Shown here one piece after another: positions 19,076-27,788 of a stretch of 64,000 nt of DNA. The stretch lies in the NCBI GenBank assembly GCA_022008415.1, contig JAIRBC010000003.1, forward strand, positions 124,001 to 188,000. Direction: 5' to 3'. Made by a program: the position numbers and the translations under genes. Within the stretch, counting starts at the first letter, position 1; each line of letters opens with the position of its first letter. The DNA is from Cerina litoralis (GTDB taxonomy: Bacteria > Bacteroidota > Bacteroidia > Flavobacteriales > Flavobacteriaceae). Under the pieces are notes generated by a model. The model saw only the letters and a list, made by a program, of their open reading frames with translations. It made no database searches and was not told where the DNA came from.

Positions 19076-19852
19076 ATGGATTGCATGAATACTTTAAAAA
19101 TTATAAAAAAGGAAGATTATACTATCGTACAAATGAATCGGGGGAAGGTGAACGCCCTTAATTATGAGATGGTACAGGAGCTTCGGCAGGTATTTCAGGA
19201 CATTGAAAATGATAAAAACGTAATGGGAGCGATTCTTACGGGAAAACCGCACTATTTCTCCGTGGGCCTTGATTTGATTGAACTATATCAATACAACGAA
19301 TCCCAGATTGAAGATTTCTTCAGTTCCTTGGGAGGGCTATACCTTCAACTTGTACGGTTTAAAAAACCTTTAATCTCGGCAATAACTGGCCATGCCCCGG
19401 CAGGAGGTTGTGTGCTGGCAGTAACCAGTGATAACAGATTTATGGCAGATGGGGATGATTATCGTATTGGCCTCAATGAAGTTGCGGTGAATATTCAAAT
19501 TTCACAAAACCTTATAGAGGCTTACAATTTCTGGATTGGAGAAGGTTTGGCATACCGGTATATCTTGGAAGGGAAGCTACTTAACGGTCGGGATGCAGTA
19601 TTAGCTGGGCTGGTAGATGATTTGGTTCCTTTGGACGATGTCTTGGGGCATGCCGAAAATAAGTTGAGGCATTATTTAAAAGCGGACCCTGAAATTTGGG
19701 CCAATACTAAAATAAAACTCCGTAAACATTGGCTCGAAAGGTTAGAAGGCGATGATGGAAACTCATTTAAGGAAACAACCGCCTTATGGTGGAAGCCCGA
19801 GATACGGCTGGGGATGAAAGAATATATAACTAGCTTTTCCAATAAAAAATAA
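19076..19852 (+). CDS. enoyl-CoA hydratase/isomerase family protein
   Basis: A 258-aa crotonase-fold protein. The first oxyanion-hole segment is GKPHYFSVGLDLIEL (about 59-73), and the second is ITGHAPAGGCVLAV (about 103-116). The usual catalytic Glu positions are not obvious, so hydratase, isomerase or thioesterase chemistry are all possible. A second ATG at 19085 is an equally good start. Three same-direction genes follow within 20 bp spacing (19859, 20870, 21867), consistent with one operon for acyl-CoA breakdown. Confidence 0.88.
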   Translation: MDCMNTLKIIKKEDYTIVQMNRGKVNALNYEMVQELRQVFQDIENDKNVMGAILTGKPHYFSVGLDLIELYQYNESQIEDFFSSLGGLYLQLVRFKKPLISAITGHAPAGGCVLAVTSDNRFMADGDDYRIGLNEVAVNIQISQNLIEAYNFWIGEGLAYRYILEGKLLNGRDAVLAGLVDDLVPLDDVLGHAENKLRHYLKADPEIWANTKIKLRKHWLERLEGDDGNSFKETTALWWKPEIRLGMKEYITSFSNKK

Positions 19853-19858
19853 AAAGAC

Positions 19859-20863
19859 ATGAACAAACAATTACTATTTGTAAAAAGGCCGGAAGGCGAA
19901 GCCGATGCCGCAACGTGGTCATTGGTGACCAATCCTATTCCCAAATTAAAGGAGGGGGAAATTTTGATAAAACAACATTATATCTCATTAGATCCGGCAA
20001 TGCGTGGCTGGATGAACGATGCCAAATCGTATATAGCGCCGATGGAAATCGGGTCGGTCATGCGAGCGGGTTCCGTTGGGGAAGTGGTAGCCACAAAGAA
20101 CCATCCGACGTTCAAAGTCGGTGATTTTGTCTCAGGGTCGGGAGGGGTACAGCAATACACCGTTTCCGATGGCAAAGGTTTCTATTTGGTGGACCCTAAA
20201 TTAGCACCACTTCCAACGTATATCGGTACACTCGGGATGACCGGTATGACCGCTTATTTCGGTATTTTGGAAGTGGGCAAGATCAAAGAGGGCGATGTAG
20301 TGGTGGTGTCCGGAGCCGCTGGTGCGGTTGGGAGTGTCGTAGGACAAATTGCCAAAATAAAGGGCTGTGCGGTTATCGGTATTGCCGGAGGTTCTGAAAA
20401 ATGTAAGTATATTGTAGAAGAACTCGGTTTTGACGGTGCCATCGACTATAAAAATGAAGACGTTAAACAAAGGCTGAAGGAAGAATGCCCTAAGGGTCTG
20501 GATGTCTATTTTGATAACGTAGGCGGCGAAATTCTCGATATTGCCTTGAGTAGATTGAGATTGAACGCAAGGGTAGTCATCTGTGGGGCTATCTCACAAT
20601 ACAACAACAAAAAGAACGTGAGGGGACCGAGCAACTATCTTTCGCTATTGGTCAACCGCGCTACGATGCAGGGAATGGTCGTGTTCGATTGGGCCAACAG
20701 GTATGGGGAAGCCGCCCAGGTTATGGGGGCTTGGCTTGCGGAAGGGAAATTAAAAAGCAGGGAAGCAATTTATGAGGGAATCGAGAATTTTCCCCAAACC
20801 TACGATCGACTTTTTACGGGAGAAAAATTAGGGAAATTGGTATTAAAAGTAATCGAAGATTAG
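19859..20863 (+). CDS. NADP-dependent oxidoreductase, CurA/PTGR-like (MDR)
   Basis: A 334-aa zinc-independent medium-chain reductase. Motifs of the prostaglandin-reductase/CurA group are present: LDPAMRGWM (about 44-52), GMTGMTAYFG (about 125-134), the nucleotide site VSGAAGAVGSVVGQIAK (about 150-166) and FDNVGGE (about 218-224). These enzymes reduce alpha-beta unsaturated ketones or acyl derivatives with NADPH. It lies 6 bp after the hydratase gene and 6 bp before another MDR gene, a tight operon. Substrate not readable. Confidence 0.9.
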   Translation: MNKQLLFVKRPEGEADAATWSLVTNPIPKLKEGEILIKQHYISLDPAMRGWMNDAKSYIAPMEIGSVMRAGSVGEVVATKNHPTFKVGDFVSGSGGVQQYTVSDGKGFYLVDPKLAPLPTYIGTLGMTGMTAYFGILEVGKIKEGDVVVVSGAAGAVGSVVGQIAKIKGCAVIGIAGGSEKCKYIVEELGFDGAIDYKNEDVKQRLKEECPKGLDVYFDNVGGEILDIALSRLRLNARVVICGAISQYNNKKNVRGPSNYLSLLVNRATMQGMVVFDWANRYGEAAQVMGAWLAEGKLKSREAIYEGIENFPQTYDRLFTGEKLGKLVLKVIED

Positions 20864-20869
20864 GAAGAA

Positions 20870-21844
20870 ATGAAGGCAATACGATGCAAGACATACGGCG
20901 CCCCTTCTCTCTTGGTTATGGAAGAAATGGAAAGCTTAAGCCCTGATGTAAACGAGGTAGTCGTCCAGTTGAAGGCATGCGGGATTAATTTTCCGGATAC
21001 GCTCATTATCCAGGGCTTGTACCAGTTAAAACCTAAACTGCCCTTTACACCGGGCAGCGATTTTGCTGGAGTTGTAAAATCGGTGGGCGAAGGAGTAAAA
21101 CACCTTGCCATTGGCGATGCCGTTTTCGGAATTGTCCCTTTTGGGGCCTTGGCCGAAGAGGTTGTAGTATCTGCCAATACCTGCTTCCAAAAACCAGATA
21201 AAATGGATTTCCCTGTGGCAGCATCTTTTATGATGGCCTATGGCACTTCATATCACGCCTTGAGAGACCGTGCTAAAATCAAGGCAGGGGAAACCTTATT
21301 GGTATTGGGAGCGTCGGGGGGCGTTGGCCTTGCCGCTGTAGAGCTGGGCAAAAGGATGGGGGCAACGGTCATTGCGGCGGCCTCCACCGATGAAAAACTG
21401 GAACTATGTAGCAAATATGGCGCTGACAGGACCATCAATTACAGTAATGAAGATTTAAAATCTACCCTAAAGAAACTTACGGATAGCAAAGGTGTCGATG
21501 TCATCTTTGATCCGGTCGGTGGCGATTACGCCGAAACCGCTTTTAGGGGTATGGCATGGGAGGGAAGGTATCTGGTAGTAGGATTTGCTTCTGGAACCAT
21601 CCCAAAAATACCCTTGAACCTTCCATTATTGAAGGGAGCTTCTATTGTCGGCGTGTTCTGGGGCGGTTTTGCACTTGGAAATCCAGAAGCCAATATGCAG
21701 AATACGATGACTTTGATGCAATGGTATGCCGAGGGCAAGCTAAGTCCACACATCCATCGGATCTATGAACTAAAGGATTCCCCAAAGGCATTGGAAGAGA
21801 TGATGTACAGAAAGGTAATGGGTAAATTGGTCGTGCAGATATAA
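20870..21844 (+). CDS. NADPH:quinone reductase-like zinc-independent oxidoreductase (MDR)
   Basis: A 324-aa member of the quinone-oxidoreductase group. It starts MKAIRCKTYG, has the PGSDFAGVVKSVGEGV segment (about 60-75), GTSYHAL (about 125-131), the Rossmann loop VLGASGGVGLAAVELGK (about 145-161) and IFDPVGGDY (about 210-218). It reduces quinones or activated enones with NADPH. With the CurA-like gene directly before it, the operon has two different enone reductases, which suggests handling of more than one double-bond position in the substrate. Confidence 0.9.
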   Translation: MKAIRCKTYGAPSLLVMEEMESLSPDVNEVVVQLKACGINFPDTLIIQGLYQLKPKLPFTPGSDFAGVVKSVGEGVKHLAIGDAVFGIVPFGALAEEVVVSANTCFQKPDKMDFPVAASFMMAYGTSYHALRDRAKIKAGETLLVLGASGGVGLAAVELGKRMGATVIAAASTDEKLELCSKYGADRTINYSNEDLKSTLKKLTDSKGVDVIFDPVGGDYAETAFRGMAWEGRYLVVGFASGTIPKIPLNLPLLKGASIVGVFWGGFALGNPEANMQNTMTLMQWYAEGKLSPHIHRIYELKDSPKALEEMMYRKVMGKLVVQI

Positions 21845-21866
21845 ACAACATAATAATTAAATTCTA

Positions 21867-22604
21867 ATGAGGTTAAAAGACAAAATTGCAATCGTAACGG
21901 GGGGTTCCCGGGGAATTGGGCAATCCGTATCCGAACTCTTTGCCAGGGAGGGGGCAACCGTAATAATATTAGACCTGTTGCCCCAAGGGCAGGTGGTATC
22001 GGACGAAATTAACGCAAAAGGCGGAAAAGCAGAGTCCCATACGATTTCGGTGACCGATAAGTTGGCCATAGAGAATCTTTTTGCCCAGGTTAACAAAAAG
22101 TATGGCAAGATCGATATTCTCATCAACAACGCGGGTATTACCAGAGACCGCACGCTCGAAAAAATGAGCGTGGAGGAGTGGGACGCGGTAATAGAGGTGA
22201 ACCTTAAGGGGGTATTTTTATGTACGCAGGCCGCAATTCCATATATGAAAGCCAACAAATATGGCCGAATTGTAAGTGCGGCGTCCAATGTTGGTTTGCG
22301 TGGGAATTTTGGTCAGACCAATTATGCAGCTACCAAAGCAGGGGTTATTGCGATGGCCAAGACCTGGACCTTGGAATTGGGAAAATACGGTATTACGGCC
22401 AACGCCGTTGCCCCTGGTTTTACGATGACCGATATGGTAAAGCAGATTCCCGAAGAGCATTTTGCTGCAATTAAGGAGAGTATTCCTCTTAAGACGGTCG
22501 CGGAACCTATAGATATTGCCTTTGGATATTTGTATCTGGCATCGGATGAGGCAAGGTTTGTGTCTGGAATTTGTTTGACTATTGATGGCGGAACCTCACG
22601 ATAA
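21867..22604 (+). CDS. SDR family, 3-oxoacyl-reductase (FabG)-like
   Basis: A 245-aa SDR with TGGSRGIG at about 12-19, NNAG at about 86-89, catalytic NYAATK (about 151-156) and the C-terminal ICLTIDGGTSR. The GITRDRTL and MSVEEWDAVIEVNL segments are those of FabG and PhaB type acetoacetyl-CoA reductases. In this operon it probably acts as a 3-hydroxyacyl-CoA dehydrogenase rather than in fatty-acid synthesis, because its neighbours are catabolic and no acyl-carrier protein is near. The MaoC-like gene starts 9 bp downstream. Confidence 0.9.
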   Translation: MRLKDKIAIVTGGSRGIGQSVSELFAREGATVIILDLLPQGQVVSDEINAKGGKAESHTISVTDKLAIENLFAQVNKKYGKIDILINNAGITRDRTLEKMSVEEWDAVIEVNLKGVFLCTQAAIPYMKANKYGRIVSAASNVGLRGNFGQTNYAATKAGVIAMAKTWTLELGKYGITANAVAPGFTMTDMVKQIPEEHFAAIKESIPLKTVAEPIDIAFGYLYLASDEARFVSGICLTIDGGTSR

Positions 22605-22613
22605 CTTAATGCT

Positions 22614-23078
22614 ATGGCGAAACTGGAAATCGAGAATTTTGAAGCGTTTAGAAAAATGGAAGGGGAATCGCTTCCAGTTGGGGATTGGCTCACGATTTCA
22701 CAAGAAATGATAAATGATTTTGCGAAGGCAACTTTAGATTTTCAATGGATACATGTAGATGTGGAAAAGGCCAAGAAATATTCTCCGTTTAAAAAAACAG
22801 TAGCCCATGGATTTATGTCGATTTCTTTGCTTGCTAAATTATTGGGGGATTGTATTCAAGTCAAATCGGCCACGATGGGGGTGAATTATGGGTTGAACAG
22901 AGTCAGGTTCCCGAATCCAGTGCTAGTGGATAGCCGTGTTCGATTAAATGGAAGCGTCCAAAAGATTGAAAACTACGGAGAGATTGGTGTAAAAATTACC
23001 TGGGATTGTGTTGTGGAGATTGAAGGAACCGAAAAACCTGCCTGTGTCGCCGAATTTATAAGTTTGATGTTCGAGTAG
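22614..23078 (+). CDS. MaoC family (R-specific) enoyl hydratase
   Basis: A 154-aa single hot-dog domain with the hydratase signature: FQWIHVDVEKAKKYSPFKK (about 43-61) with Asp, followed by TVAHGFMSISLLAKL with the catalytic His. It hydrates trans-2-enoyl-CoA to the R-3-hydroxyacyl-CoA. It is the last gene of the catabolic run and converges with the frameshifted gene at 23089-23378. It may pair with the FabG-like SDR just upstream. Confidence 0.92.
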   Translation: MAKLEIENFEAFRKMEGESLPVGDWLTISQEMINDFAKATLDFQWIHVDVEKAKKYSPFKKTVAHGFMSISLLAKLLGDCIQVKSATMGVNYGLNRVRFPNPVLVDSRVRLNGSVQKIENYGEIGVKITWDCVVEIEGTEKPACVAEFISLMFE

Positions 23079-23088
23079 GACTCGGGCG

Positions 23089-23378
23089 TCACTGTAATTC
23101 AAAATCGAGTTCCAAGAAATCATCTACACAATTGACCCAAAAGGTTTGCACAAAGGAAAGGTGCTCGGAATGGTTGTTATAGGCTTCGTAATCTTTCAAG
23201 GAATTGAACTCCATGAATATTCCGTAGTCAAAAGCATTCTTATTACTTATCTGACGCAGGCATTTAAAATTATTGACGCCCGGGATGGAGCCCAGGCCTT
23301 TAGCTGCGTCTAGAAACCTCATTTCTTCTCGAGAATCTTTGGGTACCTTAATCTAAAAACAACACCATGACAGATCAT
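23089..23378 (-). pseudogene. Dabb (stress-responsive A/B barrel) domain protein, frameshifted
   Basis: The open frame from the ATG at 23322 gives only 77 aa and lacks the first strand of the fold. Upstream in another frame, an ATG at 23378 reads MICHGVVFRLRYP, the typical Dabb first strand (His in MIxH). One extra base in the GGG run at 23341-23343 would join both frames into one protein of about 96 aa with the expected continuous sequence RYPKDSREEMRFLDA. So this is either a single-base deletion that inactivates the gene or a sequencing error in a homopolymer. Dabb proteins are small dimeric barrels with varied or unknown roles. Confidence 0.7.
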
Positions 23379-23435
23379 ATTTATGGCAATAGTATATTAT
23401 TAAATTGTTGTGCTAAAAAAAGAAATCACCAGTCA

Positions 23436-24590
23436 TTAACCGTGCTTTATCAAATGTTTCGGTAGATCTTCCACCTTTTCGCAGCACAGTTGGTCCATGA
23501 CCTGTTGAAACTGGGTCTTAAGCATACTGATTGTATGGTCGCCCCCCTTATTGCCCAATGCGGCCGTACCGTAAAGAAAGGACCTGCCCATAAAGGTGAA
23601 CTTGGCGCCACAGGCCATGGCCCGGGCAATATCGGGACCGGAACGGAGACCACCGTCCATCATGATCTCTATCTTATCGCTGTATTTTTCGGCGATATTT
23701 TGGAGTGAGGTTATGGTCGCTTCGGCGGCGTCCAATTGCCTGCCCCCGTGGTTGGAAACGATAATCCCATCAAACCCCATCCGGATGGCATCCTGGGTGT
23801 CTTGTTCCGAGGCCACGCCCTTAAGCACCAATTTGCCCTTCCACTTGTCGCGGATCGGCTTTATTAATTCTTCGTTTAGTTTCCCCGAAAAGGTCTTGTC
23901 CATAAACTGTCCCAACTGCTTCAGGTTAAGACCTTCCGGGGTATATGGTTTCAACGTTTCAAAAGTGGGCTGACCGTATTTTAGGGTGTTAAACGCCCAT
24001 GTAGGATTCTTGAGAATCTGCAAAATATTGGCTATGGACATTTTTGGCGGCAATGACATTCCGTTGCGGATATCCCGGGGTCTGTAACCAAAAGTAGGTA
24101 CATCGCACAGCAGTACCAGTACGGGGCATCCAGCGGCCTCGGCACGCTCTATAATATTGTTGCGAACGGAATCCTCAACTGGGTTGTAGAGTTGAAACCA
24201 CGCCTTTCCCTCCGTAAGCTCGCTCGCCTTTTCGATGTTCATTGTGGTCACCGTACTCAGGATAAATGGAATATTGTGCTCAAAAGCGGCCTTGGCCAAA
24301 ATCTGGGACGAATTGGGCCACATCAATCCTTGAAGTCCCACTGGGGCAATACCGAAAGGGACATCGTACTCCATACCAAACAAAGTTGTTTTGGTACTGC
24401 TGGTCCCACGGTTCCTTAAATAGCGGGGCTGCAGCTGCACCTTGCGTATCTCGGAAGTGTTCCGTGCCAGGCTTACGTCCTCGTTGCAGCCTCCGTCCAA
24501 GTATTCGAAGGCGAATTTTGGGGTTCTTTTTTTTGCCCGGGTTCTTAGGTCGTCTACCGAGGGGTATCTTGAATCTATTTTATTGGCCAT
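23436..24590 (-). CDS. FMN-dependent alpha-hydroxy-acid oxidase/dehydrogenase
   Basis: A 384-aa protein of the LldD/glycolate-oxidase family. Visible features are FEYLDGGCNEDVSLARN (about 28-44), PFGIAPVGLQGLMWP (FMN site, about 74-88), the active-site segment IVSNHGGRQLDAAEATI with catalytic His (about 274-290), and MMDGGLRSGPDIARAMACGA binding FMN phosphate. It oxidises an L-2-hydroxy acid such as L-lactate to the keto acid with electrons to the quinone pool or oxygen. It is monocistronic by position, followed by the ABC ATPase gene on the same strand after a gap. Confidence 0.93.
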   Translation of the reverse strand: MANKIDSRYPSVDDLRTRAKKRTPKFAFEYLDGGCNEDVSLARNTSEIRKVQLQPRYLRNRGTSSTKTTLFGMEYDVPFGIAPVGLQGLMWPNSSQILAKAAFEHNIPFILSTVTTMNIEKASELTEGKAWFQLYNPVEDSVRNNIIERAEAAGCPVLVLLCDVPTFGYRPRDIRNGMSLPPKMSIANILQILKNPTWAFNTLKYGQPTFETLKPYTPEGLNLKQLGQFMDKTFSGKLNEELIKPIRDKWKGKLVLKGVASEQDTQDAIRMGFDGIIVSNHGGRQLDAAEATITSLQNIAEKYSDKIEIMMDGGLRSGPDIARAMACGAKFTFMGRSFLYGTAALGNKGGDHTISMLKTQFQQVMDQLCCEKVEDLPKHLIKHG

Positions 24591-24636
24591 GCTACTAAGG
24601 TATTTATTTTACTCGAAATGCAATCGATGCAGGTGA

Positions 24637-25923
24637 TTATTTATTCTGGGATGTTTTTATGATTTTTCCGGTAGACCCATGTTTGGTCTGTTCCAATTGA
24701 AAAACATATTGGGGCCGTAATCCTGGTTCTTTCCTATGGGATACAAAGATTATGGCCGTTTTGCTTTCCTGGGCAATTTTGTTTGCCAATGCGACGAACA
24801 AGGCTGCGCTTTTGTCGTCCAGTCCGGCTGTGGGCTCGTCTAAAATAAGCAACAACGGGTGCTTTACCATGGCCCTAACGGTCATCAATAAACGTTGTTG
24901 TCCCATAGAAAGGTCGTGGAAATAGACGTCTTTTAGACCCCACATATTGATCAGCTCTAACCATTCCTTCGCCAGTTGCAATTGTACTTCCGTTGGCCTT
25001 AAGTAAAGCCCAACGGAATCGGTCAGTCCAGAAATTAGCATATTGATCGCGGAGTGATGCCCCGTAAATTTATCGATCATGGAGGGGGTAAAATAACCTA
25101 TCCTTTTCTTGATGTCCCAAATACTTTCCCCACTTCCTTTTTTCTTGCCAAATATGTATAAGTCCTGACCGTATCCCTTACTGTTCTCACCGGTAATCAT
25201 AGATAACAAGGTGGTTTTTCCACTTCCATTTTTACCGACCAATTGCCAAAAGCTACCGGGCCGAATTTTCCAGTTGATATTCTTGAGGATTGGCTTGCCA
25301 TCATAACTGATCGCTATATTTTTTAGGTCTATTAGCACCTCGTCTTCGAAGCGGTCGGTGTTGAGGGGCTTCGGAATATTTTCTTGAAAAATGGGTTTCG
25401 AGGGCGTGGCTAGAAAATGTTCCAATTCCGATATTGATCCAAATGTTTTTAAAACGGCACGATCCAACGTAACAAAACGGGTTACGAAAGGAAGTAAGTC
25501 TGTTTTTCTACTGATTATTTGAACGAGTTGGGTATGTTTCGATATCTCTTGAAGCGATTTTGCCAATTGGGCCTGTGATTCGTTATCGAGGTTATCAAAA
25601 GGATTATCCAGAACAATAAAATCTGGGTCTGCGGCTAAAATATACTTTAAAAGCGCTTTCTTTTGTTCCCCGGTAGACATGGATTTTAAACTTTGGGGCG
25701 TATCCTTGGTCAAGGTCTTTGCCCCGTGTCGTTCCTCTTCGTCAATAAACCTGACGAGTTCCAGTTTTGAAAAGAGAGCTCCTTGTAGGCCTCGAAGTTC
25801 TTCGAATTCTGGGGGAACGGGTCCGTTTGCTAGCAGATCGAGTAATTGAAACTTATTGGAGGCATTGTTTATGGCTACCGCCCAATGGTTTTTACTAGTT
25901 AGGGAAACTGGTTTATTTGTCAT
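24637..25923 (-). CDS. ABC ATPase with two nucleotide-binding domains, ModF-like; first domain degenerate
   Basis: A 428-aa soluble protein. The second domain (about 200-428) is complete: Walker A VGKNGSGKTTLLS (about 236-248), signature DLSMGQQRLL and Walker B LLLILDEPTAGLDD. The first domain keeps a signature-like MSTGEQKKALLKYILA and the Walker B-like FIVLDNPFDNLD at about 104-124, but has no Walker A in the N-terminal 80 residues. ModF/PhrA proteins have two domains and no membrane part; one site may not hydrolyse ATP. No transport genes lie next to it. The function is not known from the sequence. Confidence 0.8.
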   Translation of the reverse strand: MTNKPVSLTSKNHWAVAINNASNKFQLLDLLANGPVPPEFEELRGLQGALFSKLELVRFIDEEERHGAKTLTKDTPQSLKSMSTGEQKKALLKYILAADPDFIVLDNPFDNLDNESQAQLAKSLQEISKHTQLVQIISRKTDLLPFVTRFVTLDRAVLKTFGSISELEHFLATPSKPIFQENIPKPLNTDRFEDEVLIDLKNIAISYDGKPILKNINWKIRPGSFWQLVGKNGSGKTTLLSMITGENSKGYGQDLYIFGKKKGSGESIWDIKKRIGYFTPSMIDKFTGHHSAINMLISGLTDSVGLYLRPTEVQLQLAKEWLELINMWGLKDVYFHDLSMGQQRLLMTVRAMVKHPLLLILDEPTAGLDDKSAALFVALANKIAQESKTAIIFVSHRKEPGLRPQYVFQLEQTKHGSTGKIIKTSQNK

Positions 25924-25971
25924 TTTGTACTCATTCCAGAAGAATGCCGATGCACTCGATAGTTGGTTCGG

Positions 25972-26463
25972 TTACAGTCGATTAAATTCAATACTATCCC
26001 CGATTTTCAATCCCAATTTCTGGGAAAGTCCAGCATCGACTTCCAGGACATATTTTACCGGTACTTGGGAGGATATGCCGGTTTCATCAAAAGGTTTTGC
26101 ATTGGGCGCTATATGGGCAATTTTAAGATTTTCATCGACAAATAGGATATCTAATGGGAACTCCGTATTCTTCATATAGAAGGAGTGCATGGCGGTGTTT
26201 GGAAAAATGAACAACATTCCCTGATTTTCTTCCATGGAACTGCGATACATAAGTCCCGTTTGGGTCTCGTAATCGGAATCGGCGATTTCTATATCCAATT
26301 TTACCCTTACGGAGTCTTTCCCTACGGAAAAAATGGTTAGTTCGCCTTCTTTCTTAAAGGCAATAGGTTCGGTCTTTATCACTTTTTTTGGGGCATCCCT
26401 GCATGATGTTTGGAGAATCAAAAAACCGAGTATTGCAAAACCGAACAGTTTAAAGCGTTTCAT
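25972..26463 (-). CDS. DUF192 family lipoprotein
   Basis: A 163-aa protein with a lipobox at LQTSC (Cys21). The DUF192 domain follows, recognised by the TGLMYRSSMEENQGMLFIFPN (shortened) region at about 84-103 and MKNTEFPLDILFVDEN. The family role is unknown, though the fold binds small molecules in some structures. It starts on the opposite side of a 172-bp gap from lgt, which modifies lipoproteins such as this one; that is only a positional remark. Confidence 0.9.
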   Translation of the reverse strand: MKRFKLFGFAILGFLILQTSCRDAPKKVIKTEPIAFKKEGELTIFSVGKDSVRVKLDIEIADSDYETQTGLMYRSSMEENQGMLFIFPNTAMHSFYMKNTEFPLDILFVDENLKIAHIAPNAKPFDETGISSQVPVKYVLEVDAGLSQKLGLKIGDSIEFNRL

Positions 26464-26635
26464 TTTTTTGTGGTGAAAATTAGGTTAATGCGTTATCTGT
26501 TAGCCGTCAACGGTAGTTTACCGAGAATTCATATTTCCTCTATCGTATTAAGCTTGATTAATTTTTTGATAGAAATTGACTTATTTTCTTATGGTCCTTT
26601 TCTTTTTTTTTTAAACCTCGAACCTCGAACCTGTT

Positions 26636-27598
26636 TTACCGACTGCTTTTTACAGGTCTAAAAATAAAATACAGGCCTATTAGGATAAATGGGACGCTCA
26701 ACCATTGGCCGGTGGAAAGCAATCCGAGGGATTTTTCGAATCCTCCTTGGCTTTTTTTAACGAATTCGACAAAAAATCGGATCGTCCATAAGAGAACCAA
26801 AAATAGCCCAAAAAGAAAGCCTGGCTTTTTAATTTTGTCGGTTTTCCAATAGAGATAATACAGGATAAGAAAGACGAAAATATAGCAGATTCCTTCGTAC
26901 AATTGAGCTGGATGACGATAGGGAATAGAGTTTAGGGTCTCGGAAAATTTGGGGTTGTTCTCCAAAGCGTGGTAAGCGGCATCCACTGTTTTTTCCTTAG
27001 TGATCGCCAACACCCTGGCGGCAGGCATATCGTCGGAATCCCTGACAAATTTGGTTGCGAAAGCAAAGGATTTATCAACTATTTTACCGTTGATCTCCGA
27101 ATTGAAAAAGTTTCCGAGCCGAACGCAGAAGGCACCGATAGATACAGGGATAACAATACGGTCCAAAATCCATAACATCTTAAATTCGGGATATTTGCGC
27201 GTGTAGAGGTACATGCCAATTATGATACCTATGGCGGCCCCATGACTGGCAAGACCTGCAAAGCCCGTGAATTGATATCCGTGAATAAAACCAAACAGCG
27301 TTCCTTCCGGGTCTTCCCGGATCGGCAATAGAATTTCTAAAAGGTGGTTTTGGTAATAGGGCCAATCGTAGAAGAAAACGTGGCCCAATCTGGCGCCCAA
27401 CATGGTTGCCAATACGGTATAGATAAACAACGAATCCAGTTGTTCCTCTGTTTTTTTTTCGTTGAGAAAAATTTTCTTCATTATGTACCAACCAAGGGCA
27501 AAAGCCACAATCCAGAGGAGGTTGTAATATTTTACTTGTATAAATCCGATATGAAAGAGGGTGTCGTCGGGATTCCAGATGAAGCTTAGAAAATGCAT
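26636..27598 (-). CDS. lgt: prolipoprotein diacylglyceryl transferase
   Basis: A 320-aa integral inner-membrane enzyme that transfers diacylglycerol from phosphatidylglycerol to the lipobox Cys of prolipoproteins. Motifs include ARLGHVFFYDWPYYQNH, SHGAAIGIIIGMYLY and VRLGNFFNSEINGKIVD, which correspond to the family signature regions, and RHPAQLYEG with the conserved His. Seven hydrophobic segments are spread over the length. The size is slightly larger than in E. coli (291 aa) because of an insert between about 185 and 215. Transcribed alone. Confidence 0.95.
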   Translation of the reverse strand: MHFLSFIWNPDDTLFHIGFIQVKYYNLLWIVAFALGWYIMKKIFLNEKKTEEQLDSLFIYTVLATMLGARLGHVFFYDWPYYQNHLLEILLPIREDPEGTLFGFIHGYQFTGFAGLASHGAAIGIIIGMYLYTRKYPEFKMLWILDRIVIPVSIGAFCVRLGNFFNSEINGKIVDKSFAFATKFVRDSDDMPAARVLAITKEKTVDAAYHALENNPKFSETLNSIPYRHPAQLYEGICYIFVFLILYYLYWKTDKIKKPGFLFGLFLVLLWTIRFFVEFVKKSQGGFEKSLGLLSTGQWLSVPFILIGLYFIFRPVKSSR

Positions 27599-27788
27599 TG
27601 TAGGATATTTTGAGGGGCTAAGATAAGAAAATTGGTTTGTCGTTCGGGGTTTTTCAGTTTATGGATTTCCAATAATTTTAAAATTAATTGAAAACATAGA
27701 TGTTAAGCCCTGCTTCCATTAGAACCAATTGGAAAAATGCGTTTAGCGAAAAGCGTACGGCCAAAAGTCGGTTTGCAAGTAAATTTAG

